Source of the DNA: Bacillus timonensis
GTDB lineage: Bacteria; Bacillota; Bacilli; Bacillales; Bacillaceae_L
DNA length: 64,000 bases
Reading direction: 5' to 3'
Assembly (NCBI GenBank): GCA_020171895.1
Contig: JAIVAN010000003.1
Location: forward strand, 310,001 to 374,000
Made by a program: the position numbers and the translations under genes. Below, in pieces: positions 28,274 to 38,275 of this stretch; the first letter of the stretch is position 1, and each line of letters starts with the position of its first letter. The notes under the pieces were generated by a model, which saw nothing but the letters and a program-made list of their open reading frames with translations, did no database searches and was not told where the DNA came from.

Positions 28274-28324
28274 CTCTAATGTACAAAAAATATGGTAAAT
28301 AACAGTTAAGAAGGGATGGAAAGA

Positions 28325-29329
28325 ATGAGTTTTTTCAAAAAACTAAAAGAAAAAATCACAAAACAAACAGATACAGTCTCAGAAAAATTTAAAGAAGGAT
28401 TAACTAAAACGAGAAACTCCTTTTCAGAAAAAGTAAATGACCTCGTTGCACGCTATAGAACAGTTGACGAAGATTTCTTTGAAGAACTAGAAGAAATACT
28501 AATTGGTGCTGACGTCGGTGTTTCAACTGTCATGGACCTAATTGATGAGTTAAAAATGGAAGTAAAAAAAAGAAATATAAAAGATACAAAAGCAGTCCAA
28601 TCTGTTATCTCAGAAAAATTAGTTGAAATCTATCAAGGTGATTCAAAACAATCAGTTGACATTAATATGCAAGAAGATAGCTTAACTGTCATCCTAATGG
28701 TTGGGGTTAATGGGGTAGGAAAAACAACAACGTTAGGTAAATTAGCAAATAAGTTTAAAAATGAAGGTAAATCAGTTTTATTAGCAGCTGGTGATACTTT
28801 CAGAGCTGGTGCAATTGAACAGTTAGAAGTATGGGGAGAAAGAGTAGGAGTCGATGTAATTAAACAATCAGCAGGCTCAGATCCTGCAGCTGTGATGTAT
28901 GACGCAGTCCAGGCGGCTAAATCTAGGAAAGTTGATGTTTTACTTTGTGACACAGCAGGTAGATTACAAAATAAAGTAAACCTCATGAAAGAACTAGAAA
29001 AAGTAAAAAAAGTCATTGAAAGAGAACTTCCTGGAGCTCCACATGAAGTACTATTAGTATTAGACGCTACTACTGGTCAGAATGCGATGACGCAAGCAAA
29101 AACATTTGCAGAAGCAACTGACGTAACAGGTATAGTCCTAACTAAGTTAGATGGAACGGCAAAGGGTGGGATTGTTTTAGCAATTCGAAATGAATTAAGC
29201 ATTCCTGTTAAGTTTGTTGGTCTAGGAGAAAAGGTAGATGACTTACAGGAGTTTGACGCTGAGCAATATGTATACGGCTTGTTCGCTGATATTATTGAAA
29301 GTGCAGATGAGACGCAAGAGAATTCATAA
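28325..29329 (+). CDS. ftsY: Signal recognition particle receptor FtsY
   Basis: SRP-family GTPase that docks Ffh-ribosome complexes at the membrane. 334 residues from ATG 28325 (MSFFKKLKEKITKQTD, as in B. subtilis; AAGGGATGG upstream); ATG 28316 is less well placed. There is no long acidic A domain. N domain to about 110; G motifs GVNGVGKTTTLGKLA, DTFRAGAIEQLEVW, DTAGRLQNKVNLM and TKLDGTAKGG; C-terminal GLGEKVDDLQEFD. The neighbouring genes ylxM and ffh belong to the same pathway. Confidence 0.98.
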   Translation: MSFFKKLKEKITKQTDTVSEKFKEGLTKTRNSFSEKVNDLVARYRTVDEDFFEELEEILIGADVGVSTVMDLIDELKMEVKKRNIKDTKAVQSVISEKLVEIYQGDSKQSVDINMQEDSLTVILMVGVNGVGKTTTLGKLANKFKNEGKSVLLAAGDTFRAGAIEQLEVWGERVGVDVIKQSAGSDPAAVMYDAVQAAKSRKVDVLLCDTAGRLQNKVNLMKELEKVKKVIERELPGAPHEVLLVLDATTGQNAMTQAKTFAEATDVTGIVLTKLDGTAKGGIVLAIRNELSIPVKFVGLGEKVDDLQEFDAEQYVYGLFADIIESADETQENS

Positions 29330-29417
29330 TGCCCTTAGTAAATTGATCTAAAACTAAACTTATTCATAATAAGCAATCATATTATTATGTGAACCTAACA
29401 GGTGTTAAGAAAAAAAC

Positions 29418-29446
29418 TTGACACTCAATATGTATGATTGTAGAAT
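29418..29446 (+). promoter_or_regulatory. Sigma-A promoter for ylxM-ffh
   Basis: TTGACA (29418-29423, perfect -35), a 17-base spacer and TAGAAT (29441-29446, five of six -10 bases). It lies 45 bases upstream of the ylxM start in the 161-base gap after ftsY, so ylxM-ffh can be transcribed independently of smc-ftsY. Confidence 0.75.
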
Positions 29447-29490
29447 TGAAACATGTAAAGGCAATTCACTTAACAAAAGGGGGAGCCGTA

Positions 29491-29820
29491 ATGCTTGAAA
29501 AGACGACAAGAATAAACTATTTATTTGATTTTTATCAGTCATTACTTACTCCCAAACAAAATAGTTATATGTCATTTTATTATCTTGATGACTACTCACT
29601 CGGTGAAATTGCTGAAGAATACAATGTAAGTCGTCAAGCGGTTTATGACAACATAAAACGTACAGAAGCTATGCTTGAAGAGTATGAAAGTAAACTGCTA
29701 TTATTTCAAAAATTTCAAGAGAGACAGAATCTATTGAATCAGTTGAAAAATCTTGTATCTGAAACTGAGAACCCTCAGCAAATGATGAAGATTATAGAAA
29801 ATCTCGAGAAATTAGATTAG
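29491..29820 (+). CDS. ylxM: UPF0122 helix-turn-helix protein YlxM
   Basis: 109-residue protein with a sigma-region-4-like helix-turn-helix ([21 protein letters not shown]) and a C-terminal coiled coil. ATG 29491 follows AAAGGGGG; the upstream in-frame GTG/TTG-type starts lack a site. In streptococci and mycoplasmas the homologue interacts with Ffh and modulates SRP GTPase activity, so SRP partner is more likely than classical transcription factor. ffh follows after 12 bases. Confidence 0.93.
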   Translation: MLEKTTRINYLFDFYQSLLTPKQNSYMSFYYLDDYSLGEIAEEYNVSRQAVYDNIKRTEAMLEEYESKLLLFQKFQERQNLLNQLKNLVSETENPQQMMKIIENLEKLD

Positions 29821-29832
29821 GGGGCGGCAAAA

Positions 29833-31173
29833 ATGGCATTTGAAGGATTAGCCGACCGACTGCAAAACACCATACAGAAAATTCGTGGTAAAGGAAAAGT
29901 AACTGAAACTGACGTAAAAGAAATGATGCGTGAAGTTAGACTTGCTTTACTTGAAGCGGATGTCAATTTTAAAGTTGTAAAGGACTTCGTTAAACGTGTT
30001 AGTGAACGTTCTGTCGGCCAAGAAGTAATGAAGAGTTTAACCCCTGGACAGCAAGTAATTAAAGTTGTCCAAGAGGAATTAACTGCTCTTATGGGTGGCG
30101 AGCAAAGTAAAATTGCTGTTGCAAAAAAACCGCCAACGGTTATTATGATGGTTGGGTTACAAGGTGCAGGTAAAACAACTACAACTGGAAAACTTGCAAA
30201 TTTATTGAGAAAAAAACATAATAGAAATCCTCTACTTGTTGCAGCTGATATTTATCGTCCAGCAGCGATTAAGCAATTAGAGACATTAGGTAAACAACTT
30301 AGTATGCCAGTTTTTTCACTCGGTGATCAAGTGAGTCCAGTGGAAATTGCTAAACAAGCAATTGCAAAAGCAAAAGAAGAACATCATGATTATGTACTTA
30401 TTGATACAGCCGGAAGACTCCATATTGACGAAAAACTTATGGACGAGTTAAAGCAGGTAAAAGAAGTATCTAATCCTGATGAAATATTTTTAGTAGTAGA
30501 TGCGATGACTGGGCAAGATGCAGTAAATGTAGCAGAGAGCTTTAATGAGCTATTAGGTCTAACCGGAGTTGTTCTTACAAAGTTAGATGGTGATACTAGA
30601 GGTGGTGCAGCGTTATCTGTTAAAGCTGTAACAAATACACCAATAAAATTTGTAGGACTTGGTGAAAAGCTAGATGCTATTGAGCCTTTCCATCCTGAAA
30701 GAATGGCTTCTCGCATTCTAGGTATGGGTGACGTATTGTCATTAATTGAAAAAGCTCAAGCTAATGTGGATGAAGAAAAAGCAAAAGAACTTGAGCAAAA
30801 AATGAAAACAATGTCGTTTACCTTTGAGGATTTTCTTGATCAATTAGATCAAGTGCGTAAAATGGGACCACTCGATGAATTGTTAGGAATGTTACCAGGT
30901 GCTAACAAAATGAAAGGGTTAAAAAATGTTCAAGTTGATGATAAACAACTTGGGCATGTTGAAGCCATTATTCGCTCTATGACTAAAAACGAGAAGGTTA
31001 ATCCAGAGATAATTAATGCAAGTAGAAAAAAACGAATTGCAAAAGGTAGCGGAAGAACAGTTCAAGAAGTTAACCGTCTATTAAAACAGTTCGAAGATAT
31101 GAAAAAAATGATGAAACAAATGACGAATATGTCAAAAGGGAAGAAAAAAGGATTTAAATTCCCATTTATGTAA
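29833..31173 (+). CDS. ffh: Signal recognition particle protein Ffh
   Basis: GTPase that with the small cytoplasmic (SRP) RNA binds signal peptides of nascent membrane proteins. 446 residues. N domain 1-90; G domain: GLQGAGKTTTTGKLANLL, DIYRPAAIKQLETLG, DTAGRLHIDEKLM and TKLDGDTRGGAALS; methionine-rich M domain from about 300 to the end, including SGRTVQEVNRLLKQFEDM and a basic tail. ATG 29833 follows GGGGCGG. No anomalies. Confidence 0.98.
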   Translation: MAFEGLADRLQNTIQKIRGKGKVTETDVKEMMREVRLALLEADVNFKVVKDFVKRVSERSVGQEVMKSLTPGQQVIKVVQEELTALMGGEQSKIAVAKKPPTVIMMVGLQGAGKTTTTGKLANLLRKKHNRNPLLVAADIYRPAAIKQLETLGKQLSMPVFSLGDQVSPVEIAKQAIAKAKEEHHDYVLIDTAGRLHIDEKLMDELKQVKEVSNPDEIFLVVDAMTGQDAVNVAESFNELLGLTGVVLTKLDGDTRGGAALSVKAVTNTPIKFVGLGEKLDAIEPFHPERMASRILGMGDVLSLIEKAQANVDEEKAKELEQKMKTMSFTFEDFLDQLDQVRKMGPLDELLGMLPGANKMKGLKNVQVDDKQLGHVEAIIRSMTKNEKVNPEIINASRKKRIAKGSGRTVQEVNRLLKQFEDMKKMMKQMTNMSKGKKKGFKFPFM

Positions 31174-31258
31174 TGTAAAGTAGTTTGGATTTAACTGTTA
31201 AGAAAAAACACTTTACAAACTAAGTTGAAGTTGTTAATATAATATCTTGTATGATTAG

Positions 31259-31623
<365 letters not shown>

Positions 31624-31624
<1 letters not shown>

Positions 31625-31869
31625 TGAATGAGATGAAGATGAAAGAGTTAATTGAAACGGTTGTGAAAGCTCTTGTAGATAGTCCTAATGATGTACAAGT
31701 TAATGAAACATCAGATGATCGCTCCATAACATATCATCTTACAGTAAACAAAGATGATATGGGAAAAGTCATAGGAAAGCAAGGTCGAGTAGTAAAAGCC
31801 ATTCGAACTGTAGTATATGCAGCTGGAAATAGTAGCAATAAACGAATTCATCTAGAGATTCAAGAGTAA
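31624..31869 (+). CDS. khpA: RNA-binding protein KhpA (KH domain, YlqC)
   Basis: 81-residue single KH-domain protein with the GxxG-type loop in MGKVIGKQGRVVKAIRT. In streptococci and other Firmicutes KhpA forms a dimer or a complex with KhpB (Jag) and influences cell elongation and mRNA levels. The start ATG 31624 overlaps the rpsP stop by one base; ATG 31633 is possible. The gene ends with a terminator, and two repeat copies then separate it from ylqD. Confidence 0.93.
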
Positions 31870-31896
31870 GGGAGAGGGAAACCTCCCCTTTTTTTG
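31868..31896 (+). terminator. Intrinsic terminator after khpA
   Basis: AAGGGAGAGG (31868-31877) pairs with CCTCCCCTT (31882-31890) with one bulged A, followed by seven or more T residues. It ends the rpsP-khpA transcript before repeats C and D, so ylqD-rimM-trmD need their own promoter or read-through. Confidence 0.75.
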
Positions 31897-31934
31897 TATA
31901 TTAAAAATTGTACTACCGGTCGCTTAAATTAAGA

Positions 31935-32152
31935 CTACCCTGAAAATACGACGCTGTATGTAGGGTGTTAACCTTCGTTGCAGGAACCTCGCTTTCCGCG
32001 GGGCGCTCCTGGAGCCTCCTCGGCTTCGCCTGTGGGGTCTCCAGTCCAGCGCATCTCCCGCTGGAGTCTCGGTCCTTCCACTCCAGTTAACACGCTTAAA
32101 TACTTGGATACAACATTCTAATAACAAAAAACTTTTCATTCAACATGGTGCA
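31935..32152 (+). repeat. GC-rich interspersed hairpin repeat, copy C
   Basis: About 218 bases, from CTACCCTGAAAATACGAC (31935) to CATGGTGCA (32144-32152). Core 31965-32093 bounded by GTGTTAACC and AGTTAACAC. The nested stems are intact: GCGGG with CCCGC, GCGCT with AGCGC, CTGGAG with CTCCAG. It differs from copy A by a T-A to G-C swap in the inner stem. It lies directly upstream of copy D in the same orientation. Confidence 0.9.
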
Positions 32153-32173
32153 ATTTTCAAATTGCATGGTAGT

Positions 32174-32398
32174 CTACCCTGAAAATACAACTCTGTATGT
32201 GGGGTGTTAACCTTAGTTGCAGGACTCTTGCTTTCCGCGGGTCGCTTCTTGAGCCTCCTCGGCTGCGCCTGTGGGGGCCGGGGACCGAAACATCTCTTGC
32301 AGGAGTTTCAGCCCTTTCACTACGATTAATACGTATGAATAGGAGGGTTTAACGCTCTACTAACATAAGTGTTATCAAATTTCGTTCGTTATGGTGCA
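32174..32398 (+). repeat. GC-rich interspersed hairpin repeat, copy D (decayed)
   Basis: About 225 bases, from CTACCCTGAAAATAC (32174) to ATGGTGCA (32391-32398). The left half is close to copies A and C, but the right half has drifted. The inner stem partner reads CCGGGG instead of CTCAAG, CCCGC has become TCTTGC, and the outer right repeat is GATTAATAC. The hairpin can no longer form properly, so this copy looks old. Only 21 bases separate it from copy C. Confidence 0.85.
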
Positions 32399-32430
32399 TG
32401 TCTAAATTTATAATAAGTTGGTGAGGTATC

Positions 32431-32817
32431 ATGAAAATACTTCAAAACATAATAGTTAAACAGATTTTAACTGAAAATAGTAAAGGATCACTTATTAGTT
32501 CTCTCACTGAAAAGAAGAATCTATTGCAAAACGAATGTGATCAGCTATTGTTTGAATTGAAGAAAAATGAGAAAAGTAAAAAGTTTCAATCTCCAAAACT
32601 TCAGCTGTATTATAATAAAGAAATTGACGCACGTTTGGAAAAGATAAAGATAATTGATTTTCAACTTGAACAAATACATATGCTACCACTAGGTAGTGAA
32701 ATTAAAGAAAAAGAAGTACAAGGTATTGTAGAGGTTAACGTTGGAGATAGATGGGAAAATGCTGTTGACTCCAAAACAATTATTATTAAAGAAGGCATCA
32801 TAGAGGATATAAGATAG
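32431..32817 (+). CDS. ylqD: YlqD family protein
   Basis: 128-residue protein of the Bacillus YlqD family; function not known to me. The N-terminal half is a predicted coiled coil (SLTEKKNLLQNECDQLLFEL, and a second helix around residues 65-85). The C-terminal part looks like a small beta domain (VEVNVGDRWENAVDSKTIII). Start ATG 32431 follows GGTGAGGT. It keeps its B. subtilis place before rimM, 12 bases apart, which hints at a ribosome- or RNA-related role, but that is inference from position only. Confidence 0.85.
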   Translation: MKILQNIIVKQILTENSKGSLISSLTEKKNLLQNECDQLLFELKKNEKSKKFQSPKLQLYYNKEIDARLEKIKIIDFQLEQIHMLPLGSEIKEKEVQGIVEVNVGDRWENAVDSKTIIIKEGIIEDIR

Positions 32818-32829
32818 AGGTGAATAAAT

Positions 32830-33345
32830 TTGGAAAAGTGGTTTAATGTAGGGAAAATTGTTAACACCCATGGAATAAGGGGAGAGGTTCGTGTTATTTC
32901 AAGAACAGATTTTGCTGAAGAACGATACGAAATTGGAAATAAATTGTATATTTTCCTTCCGGATGAAAAAGAACCTACTGAAGTTTCTGTCAAAAGTCAT
33001 CGCGTTCATAAAAACTTTGATTTATTAACCTTTGAAGGAATGAATAATGTAAATGATGTAGAAAAATTTAAAGGGGCATTACTTAAAGTACCAGAACATC
33101 AACTAGGTGATTTGGATGAGGGAGAATATTACTTTCATGAAATTATCGGTTGTGTCGTTTACGACGAAAATGATAATGAATTAGGCGCAATAAAAGAAAT
33201 ATTAACACCAGGAGCAAATGATGTTTGGGTTGTAAAAACGAAAGATGGAAAAGAGTTATTAATACCATACATCGAGGATATAGTACAAGAAATTAATGTT
33301 AAAGAAAAGCAGGTTAAAATTCATGTAATGGAAGGGCTTTTATAA
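32830..33345 (+). CDS. rimM: Ribosome maturation factor RimM
   Basis: Binds S19 and helps assemble the head of the 30S subunit. 171 residues, TTG start at 32830 after AGAGGTGAA. N-terminal RimM barrel ([19 protein letters not shown]) and C-terminal PRC barrel ([38 protein letters not shown]). trmD starts one base after its stop. Confidence 0.97.
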   Translation: MEKWFNVGKIVNTHGIRGEVRVISRTDFAEERYEIGNKLYIFLPDEKEPTEVSVKSHRVHKNFDLLTFEGMNNVNDVEKFKGALLKVPEHQLGDLDEGEYYFHEIIGCVVYDENDNELGAIKEILTPGANDVWVVKTKDGKELLIPYIEDIVQEINVKEKQVKIHVMEGLL

Positions 33346-33346
33346 C

Positions 33347-34084
33347 ATGATGAAAATAGATATTCTCACTCTTTTTCCAAACATGTTTACAGGTGTATTT
33401 GGTGAATCTATTTTAAAAAAAGCTGCGGAAAAAGGAGCGGTTTCTTACACTGTTACTAATTTTAGAGAATACGCAGAGAATAAGCACCAAAATGTAGATG
33501 ACTATCCATACGGTGGTGGTGCCGGAATGGTGCTAATGCCACAACCAATTTTTGATGCAGTGGACAAAATTAAGAATGATGAGACATCAAAACCTAGAAT
33601 TATTCTTTTATGTCCACAAGGAGAGAGGTTCTCTCAAAAAAAGGCTGAAGAATTATCAAAAGAAGAACATTTAATTTTTATTTGTGGTCACTACGAGGGT
33701 TATGATGAACGAATAAGAGAACATGTAGTAACAGATGAAATTTCAATTGGAGATTTCGTATTAACTGGTGGTGAGTTAGCGTCAATGGTTATTGTAGATA
33801 GTGTTGTTAGACTTTTGCCAGGTGTACTTGGAAATGAAGAATCTCCTATTAAGGACTCTTATTCATCTGGTTATCTGGAGCATCCACATTATACAAGACC
33901 AGCTGACTTTAGAGGGATGAAGGTTCCGGACGTATTACTATCAGGTAACCATAAGAAAATTGAGGAATGGCGAGAGTTAGAATCATTTAAAAGAACAGTA
34001 AAAAGACGTCCTGACTTACTTAATGAAGATACCCTCACAGAGAAACAAAGAGAATGGCTTAAGGATATTTCGAAAGAAGACTGA
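33347..34084 (+). CDS. trmD: tRNA (guanine-37-N1)-methyltransferase TrmD
   Basis: SPOUT-class enzyme making m1G37, which prevents +1 frameshifting. 245 residues. Knotted SAM site: [49 protein letters not shown] and [17 protein letters not shown]. Starts at ATG 33347 or 33350. The rimM-trmD-rplS order is standard, but here rplS also has its own promoter and leader. Confidence 0.97.
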   Translation: MMKIDILTLFPNMFTGVFGESILKKAAEKGAVSYTVTNFREYAENKHQNVDDYPYGGGAGMVLMPQPIFDAVDKIKNDETSKPRIILLCPQGERFSQKKAEELSKEEHLIFICGHYEGYDERIREHVVTDEISIGDFVLTGGELASMVIVDSVVRLLPGVLGNEESPIKDSYSSGYLEHPHYTRPADFRGMKVPDVLLSGNHKKIEEWRELESFKRTVKRRPDLLNEDTLTEKQREWLKDISKED

Positions 34085-34091
34085 TATTCTA

Positions 34092-34120
34092 TTGCAAGGC
34101 TTTATCAAGTATGTTATGAT
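34092..34120 (+). promoter_or_regulatory. Sigma-A promoter for rplS
   Basis: TTGCAA (34092-34097), a 17-base spacer, and TATGAT (34115-34120). Transcription would begin near 34127, giving a leader of about 100 bases before rplS. It starts within 10 bases of the trmD stop. Confidence 0.7.
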
Positions 34121-34126
34121 ACTTTT

Positions 34127-34572
<446 letters not shown>

Positions 34573-34581
34573 TCAAAAAGT

Positions 34582-34615
34582 AAGGAGCTTGTTAGTTGTT
34601 AAACAAGCTCCTTTT
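34582..34615 (+). terminator. Intrinsic terminator after rplS
   Basis: AAGGAGCTTGTT (34582-34593) and AACAAGCTCCTT (34602-34613) pair perfectly over 12 bases, followed by TTTT. Confidence 0.85.
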
Positions 34616-34701
34616 AAATTTACAAAAATTCATCTATAATGGAAGTATATAAATGACAATAGAAAATATTGGTACATAATATACTAGGTGGAGGAGCGTA
34701 T

Positions 34702-35235
34702 ATGACTCGAACAAAAAACGAACTATGGGAATGGGTTAAAGCTCTTGCAATTGCAGTTATTCTAGCTGCTGTTATTCGATATTTTTTCTTTGCTCCCATA
34801 GTTGTAGATGGTACTTCAATGATGCCAACATTACATGATAAAGACAGAATGATTGTTAACAAAATTGGTTACATGATTGGAGACGCAAAAAGATTTGATA
34901 TTGTAGTCTTTCACGCAACAGAGGAAAAAGACTACATTAAACGTGTTATAGGTTTGCCAGGCGACCGAGTTGAATATATCGAGGATGTCTTATATATAAA
35001 TGGCATGAAATTCGAGGAACCATACTTAGATCCTTATAAGGCAGAATTAATAGATGGCCCTCTTACAGACCCATTTGTTGTAGAAACTGTTCCAGAGGGT
35101 CATGTTTTTGTTATGGGTGATAATCGCAGATATAGTAAAGATAGTAGACATATAGGTCCAGTGCCAATTGAAAAGGTACTAGGGAAAACGAATATGGTTT
35201 ATTGGCCTTTGTCTGACGTACGGGTCGTTGATTAA
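34702..35235 (+). CDS. lepB: Type I signal peptidase
   Basis: Membrane serine protease cutting signal peptides from exported proteins. 177 residues from ATG 34702 (after GGTGGAGGAG). One N-terminal membrane span (about residues 9-29, WVKALAIAVILAAVIRYFFF). Catalytic serine in DGTSMMPTL, catalytic lysine in DYIKRVIGLPGDRVEY, and box E MGDNRRYSKDSRHIG. Equivalent to the SipS/SipT-type enzymes of Bacillus. Bacilli often have several, so substrate range cannot be stated. It is followed 33 bases later by rbgA. Confidence 0.96.
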   Translation: MTRTKNELWEWVKALAIAVILAAVIRYFFFAPIVVDGTSMMPTLHDKDRMIVNKIGYMIGDAKRFDIVVFHATEEKDYIKRVIGLPGDRVEYIEDVLYINGMKFEEPYLDPYKAELIDGPLTDPFVVETVPEGHVFVMGDNRRYSKDSRHIGPVPIEKVLGKTNMVYWPLSDVRVVD

Positions 35236-35268
35236 TTTATACAAAAATAGAAGCAAGTTGGTGAGTAC

Positions 35269-36129
35269 ATGACAATTCAATGGTTTCCAGGGCATATGGC
35301 AAAAGCAAGAAGGCAAGTTACAGAAAAATTAAAATTAATAGACATCGTATTTGAACTTGTTGATGCTAGGATTCCTTCTTCTTCTCGAAATCCAATGATT
35401 GATGAAATTGTGGCAAATAAGCCTAGATTACTGCTGTTAAATAAAGCTGATATGGCAGATCCAGCCATTACAAAAAAGTGGTTAGCTTATTATAAGGAAC
35501 GTGGAATCCCGGCAATCGCGATTGATTCACATTCTGGAAAAGGGATGAAAGATATTCTCAATAAATCCAAGGATATTCTTAAAGAGAAATTTGACCGCTT
35601 AGCGGCAAAGGGAGTTAAACCTCGAGCAATTCGTGCCCTAATTGTCGGTATACCGAATGTTGGTAAATCTACGCTTATTAATCGACTTGCTAAGAAAAAC
35701 ATAGCACAGACTGGAGATCGACCGGGTGTTACGAAATCTCAGCAATGGATTAAAGTAGAGAAAGAACTTGAATTGCTTGACACTCCAGGAATTCTCTGGC
35801 CGAAATTTGAAGATCAACAAGTGGGTCTTAAATTAGCAACTACAGGAGCTATTAAGGATACAATTCTTAATTTACAAGACATCGCAGTCTTTGCTCTTAA
35901 CTTCTTTATCGAAAATTACCCACAGCAATTAAAACAACGATATAACCTAGATTCAATTCCTGATGAAATTGTTCCTCTTTTTGATGAAATTGCGAAGCGT
36001 AGAGGTTGTATAATGTCTGGTGGATATATCGATTATGATAAGACTTCAGAATTAATAATTAGAGATATTCGTACTGTTAAACTCGGAAAAATAACCTTTG
36101 AGAGTCCGGATCAATATGATACAAACTAA
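35269..36129 (+). CDS. rbgA: Ribosome biogenesis GTPase RbgA (YlqF)
   Basis: Circularly permuted GTPase needed for late 50S assembly. 286 residues. G4 motif [11 protein letters not shown] precedes the P-loop [19 protein letters not shown]; switch region [14 protein letters not shown] and G3 [13 protein letters not shown]. The N-terminal histidine used in catalysis is in [15 protein letters not shown]. The C-terminal ANTAR-like RNA-binding domain contains [21 protein letters not shown] (split here for reading). ATG 35269 after TTGGTGAG. Confidence 0.97.
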   Translation: MTIQWFPGHMAKARRQVTEKLKLIDIVFELVDARIPSSSRNPMIDEIVANKPRLLLLNKADMADPAITKKWLAYYKERGIPAIAIDSHSGKGMKDILNKSKDILKEKFDRLAAKGVKPRAIRALIVGIPNVGKSTLINRLAKKNIAQTGDRPGVTKSQQWIKVEKELELLDTPGILWPKFEDQQVGLKLATTGAIKDTILNLQDIAVFALNFFIENYPQQLKQRYNLDSIPDEIVPLFDEIAKRRGCIMSGGYIDYDKTSELIIRDIRTVKLGKITFESPDQYDTN

Positions 36130-36162
36130 ACTCGCTTTTTTGAAGCGAGTCTTTATTTTTTT
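36130..36162 (+). terminator. Intrinsic terminator after rbgA
   Basis: ACTCGCTT (36130-36137) and AAGCGAGT (36143-36150) with a 5-base loop, then CTTTATTTTTTT. Confidence 0.8.
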
Positions 36163-36213
36163 AGAAACATGACGATATAAAGATAAAATAAGCTAGAAAG
36201 AGTGTTTAATATT

Positions 36214-36993
36214 ATGGCAATTGTCCAACAAACAATAAAAGAAATTGAGCAAGTCTTAGAACGAATAGTAGACTCAAATGACCCTATTTTAAAAACATTT
36301 GAAAATGATAAAAGAAAAGGTGTTCAAATCCTTTTAAATAGGTGGTTTAAAAAGAAAGAACAAGAAAAGAAATCAGCTCAACTATTTAAAGAAATGATGA
36401 TGTATGAAGATGGGTTATATAATAGGGGTGTAAATTTTATTGCTGGTGTCGACGAGGTTGGAAGAGGCCCATTAGCTGGCCCGGTTGTTGCTAGCTCGGT
36501 AATCCTTCCAAAAGACTTTTTCTTACCAGGAATTAATGATTCCAAAAAACTTTCAGATACTAAAAGAGAGGAATTGTTTAAAGAAATTACAGATAGTGCT
36601 CTATCTATTGGGATTGGGATAGTAACAGCAAAGCAAATAGATGAGATAAATATTTATCAAGCAACAAAGTTAGCCATGAAAAAAGCGATCAATAACTTAT
36701 CAGTTCAGCCAGACCACTTATTAATAGATGCTATGGATTTAGATTTAAACATACCTCAGACTTCCATTATTAAAGGAGATGCTAAAAGCGTATCGATAGC
36801 AGCAAGCTCAATTATTGCTAAAGTTACAAGAGATCGTTTGATGAAGGAGTTGGCAATAGAGTATCCTAACTATGGATTTGAAAACCATATGGGCTATGGT
36901 ACTTCATATCATATGGAAGCCTTGCACGAGTTTGGGATAACTGAAGAACATCGTTTAACATTCTCACCCATAAAAGAAATGATTGAGAAATAG
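36214..36993 (+). CDS. rnhB: Ribonuclease HII
   Basis: Removes ribonucleotides and RNA primers from DNA. 259 residues from ATG 36214; a GTG at 36202 in frame is possible but gives a non-family start. A helical extension of about 70 residues typical of Bacillus RNase HII precedes the catalytic domain. Seen: AGVDEVGRGPLAGPVVASSV (D-E motif), NDSKKLSDTKREEL and LLIDAMDLDL, supplying the acidic residues. The ylqG start lies 13 bases beyond the stop, indicating one transcript. Confidence 0.95.
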   Translation: MAIVQQTIKEIEQVLERIVDSNDPILKTFENDKRKGVQILLNRWFKKKEQEKKSAQLFKEMMMYEDGLYNRGVNFIAGVDEVGRGPLAGPVVASSVILPKDFFLPGINDSKKLSDTKREELFKEITDSALSIGIGIVTAKQIDEINIYQATKLAMKKAINNLSVQPDHLLIDAMDLDLNIPQTSIIKGDAKSVSIAASSIIAKVTRDRLMKELAIEYPNYGFENHMGYGTSYHMEALHEFGITEEHRLTFSPIKEMIEK

Positions 36994-37006
36994 AGGGGAG
37001 ATTACT

Positions 37007-38275
37007 TTGAACATTAACCTTTTTCAATCTAGCTTAAAAGGATTTGTTGATGGGTCAAACCAAACAAGTTTGAAAAAAAACCAACATTTTTATGGACGAG
37101 TAATAAAGAATGTAACAAATAATCATAGTTTCATACAATTAGGTTCGTCGACCATCCTTGCTCAAACAGATTTAAAATTGACAAAAGGCAATGTGTATTT
37201 ATTTCGAGTTGATTCAGTAGAAGAACATCTTCGTGTAAAAGTTGTTGAACCTTATAATTCCAATAAGACCAGCGATGTAAAAAGTGGGATAGATACTAAG
37301 ATGGAATCTGAAATAAAGAGTATGTATCCACAAAGAAATCATCACATAATAGAGAGGTTATTAAGGAGTCAACTACCACTTTCAAATAAACTATTATCAG
37401 AAAGTATAAAATTACTTAATTATGTAGATGATATCGATCGTGGAATTACAGCTCTTCATTTTTTAAATGAGAATAGATTGCCTATAGGGAAAACAACTTT
37501 CGATGCGTTATACGCTATGCTAGATGAAAAAAACTTATATTCTGAACTAGAAAACTTCAATTCTATACTTAAAAATACTCAAAATAAAAATGATACTGTT
37601 CGTGAACTGATAGATAAAAATGACCAATTACTTAAAGTGATTTCAAGAGTTCATGACAATAATTTTGAAGCATCAAAAGTGGTAGAATATTTTAAAAGAG
37701 TAATTTCCATTATTGGATTAAATCATGAGGGGCTTTTACTAAATGGTGAGATAGAGGGTATGACTCACTCAATAAAGAGATTACTCCTTCAGTTAAATAT
37801 AGAAAACGAATACCCGCAGTTAAAACGAACAATTGAACACTTAATTAATAGAATAACTGGTCAACAGTTGTTAAATGTAGATATGATTGATAGTCACCAT
37901 TTTTGGATGGATATACCCTTCAAAAGTGAAGATAAGTATAAAGACTGGTTCATTCAATATTATGGGCAAAAAAAACGAAATGGAAAAATTGATCCTAATT
38001 TCTGTCATATCCTTTGTTATGTTCATTTATCTAAGTTAGCAGATACAATTATTGATGTGAAAATTCAAAACCGGATCATAAATATCACAATTACTAATGA
38101 GGTTTCAGACTTAAGTGAGCAAATAAAAAGCTTAAAACCTTTATTAGAAGCAAATTTAAAAAAGATTAATTATAAACTCTCTTCAGTAAAGCATAATCAA
38201 TCACTCAATATTGAAAAGATCAAAAACTTACCTAAAGCGCAAAAACGGACATCTGGGGTTGATTTATTAATATGA
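37007..38275 (+). CDS. ylqG: YlqG-like protein with FliK-type C-terminal domain
   Basis: 422 residues from TTG 37007 (site AGAGGGGAG). Identified as YlqG by position between rnhB and ylqH; overall sequence is poorly conserved and rich in N, K and I. The last ~80 residues have a beta-alpha pattern: ILCYVHLSKLADTIIDVKIQ, then IINITITNEVSDLSEQIKSL and LLEANLKKINYKLSSVKH. This parallels the hook-length-control domain of FliK in this window (MVIRLNPDNLGSIMVKLTHL, then LRQLLVSQNISIDKIDVF). No signal peptide or membrane span. Together with ylqH (FlhB-like) this suggests a FliK/FlhB-type pair outside the flagellar operon. The resemblance is my reading and not a computed match. Confidence 0.7.
   Translation: MNINLFQSSLKGFVDGSNQTSLKKNQHFYGRVIKNVTNNHSFIQLGSSTILAQTDLKLTKGNVYLFRVDSVEEHLRVKVVEPYNSNKTSDVKSGIDTKMESEIKSMYPQRNHHIIERLLRSQLPLSNKLLSESIKLLNYVDDIDRGITALHFLNENRLPIGKTTFDALYAMLDEKNLYSELENFNSILKNTQNKNDTVRELIDKNDQLLKVISRVHDNNFEASKVVEYFKRVISIIGLNHEGLLLNGEIEGMTHSIKRLLLQLNIENEYPQLKRTIEHLINRITGQQLLNVDMIDSHHFWMDIPFKSEDKYKDWFIQYYGQKKRNGKIDPNFCHILCYVHLSKLADTIIDVKIQNRIINITITNEVSDLSEQIKSLKPLLEANLKKINYKLSSVKHNQSLNIEKIKNLPKAQKRTSGVDLLI

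Noticed and set aside
28083-28302. Open frames on both strands across repeat copy B
   Set aside because: Same artefact as in copy A; the products (arginine- and serine-rich) only mirror the repeat.
31924-32139. 71-codon - strand frame in copy C
   Set aside because: Repeat-derived; not conserved in copy D and without ribosome binding site.
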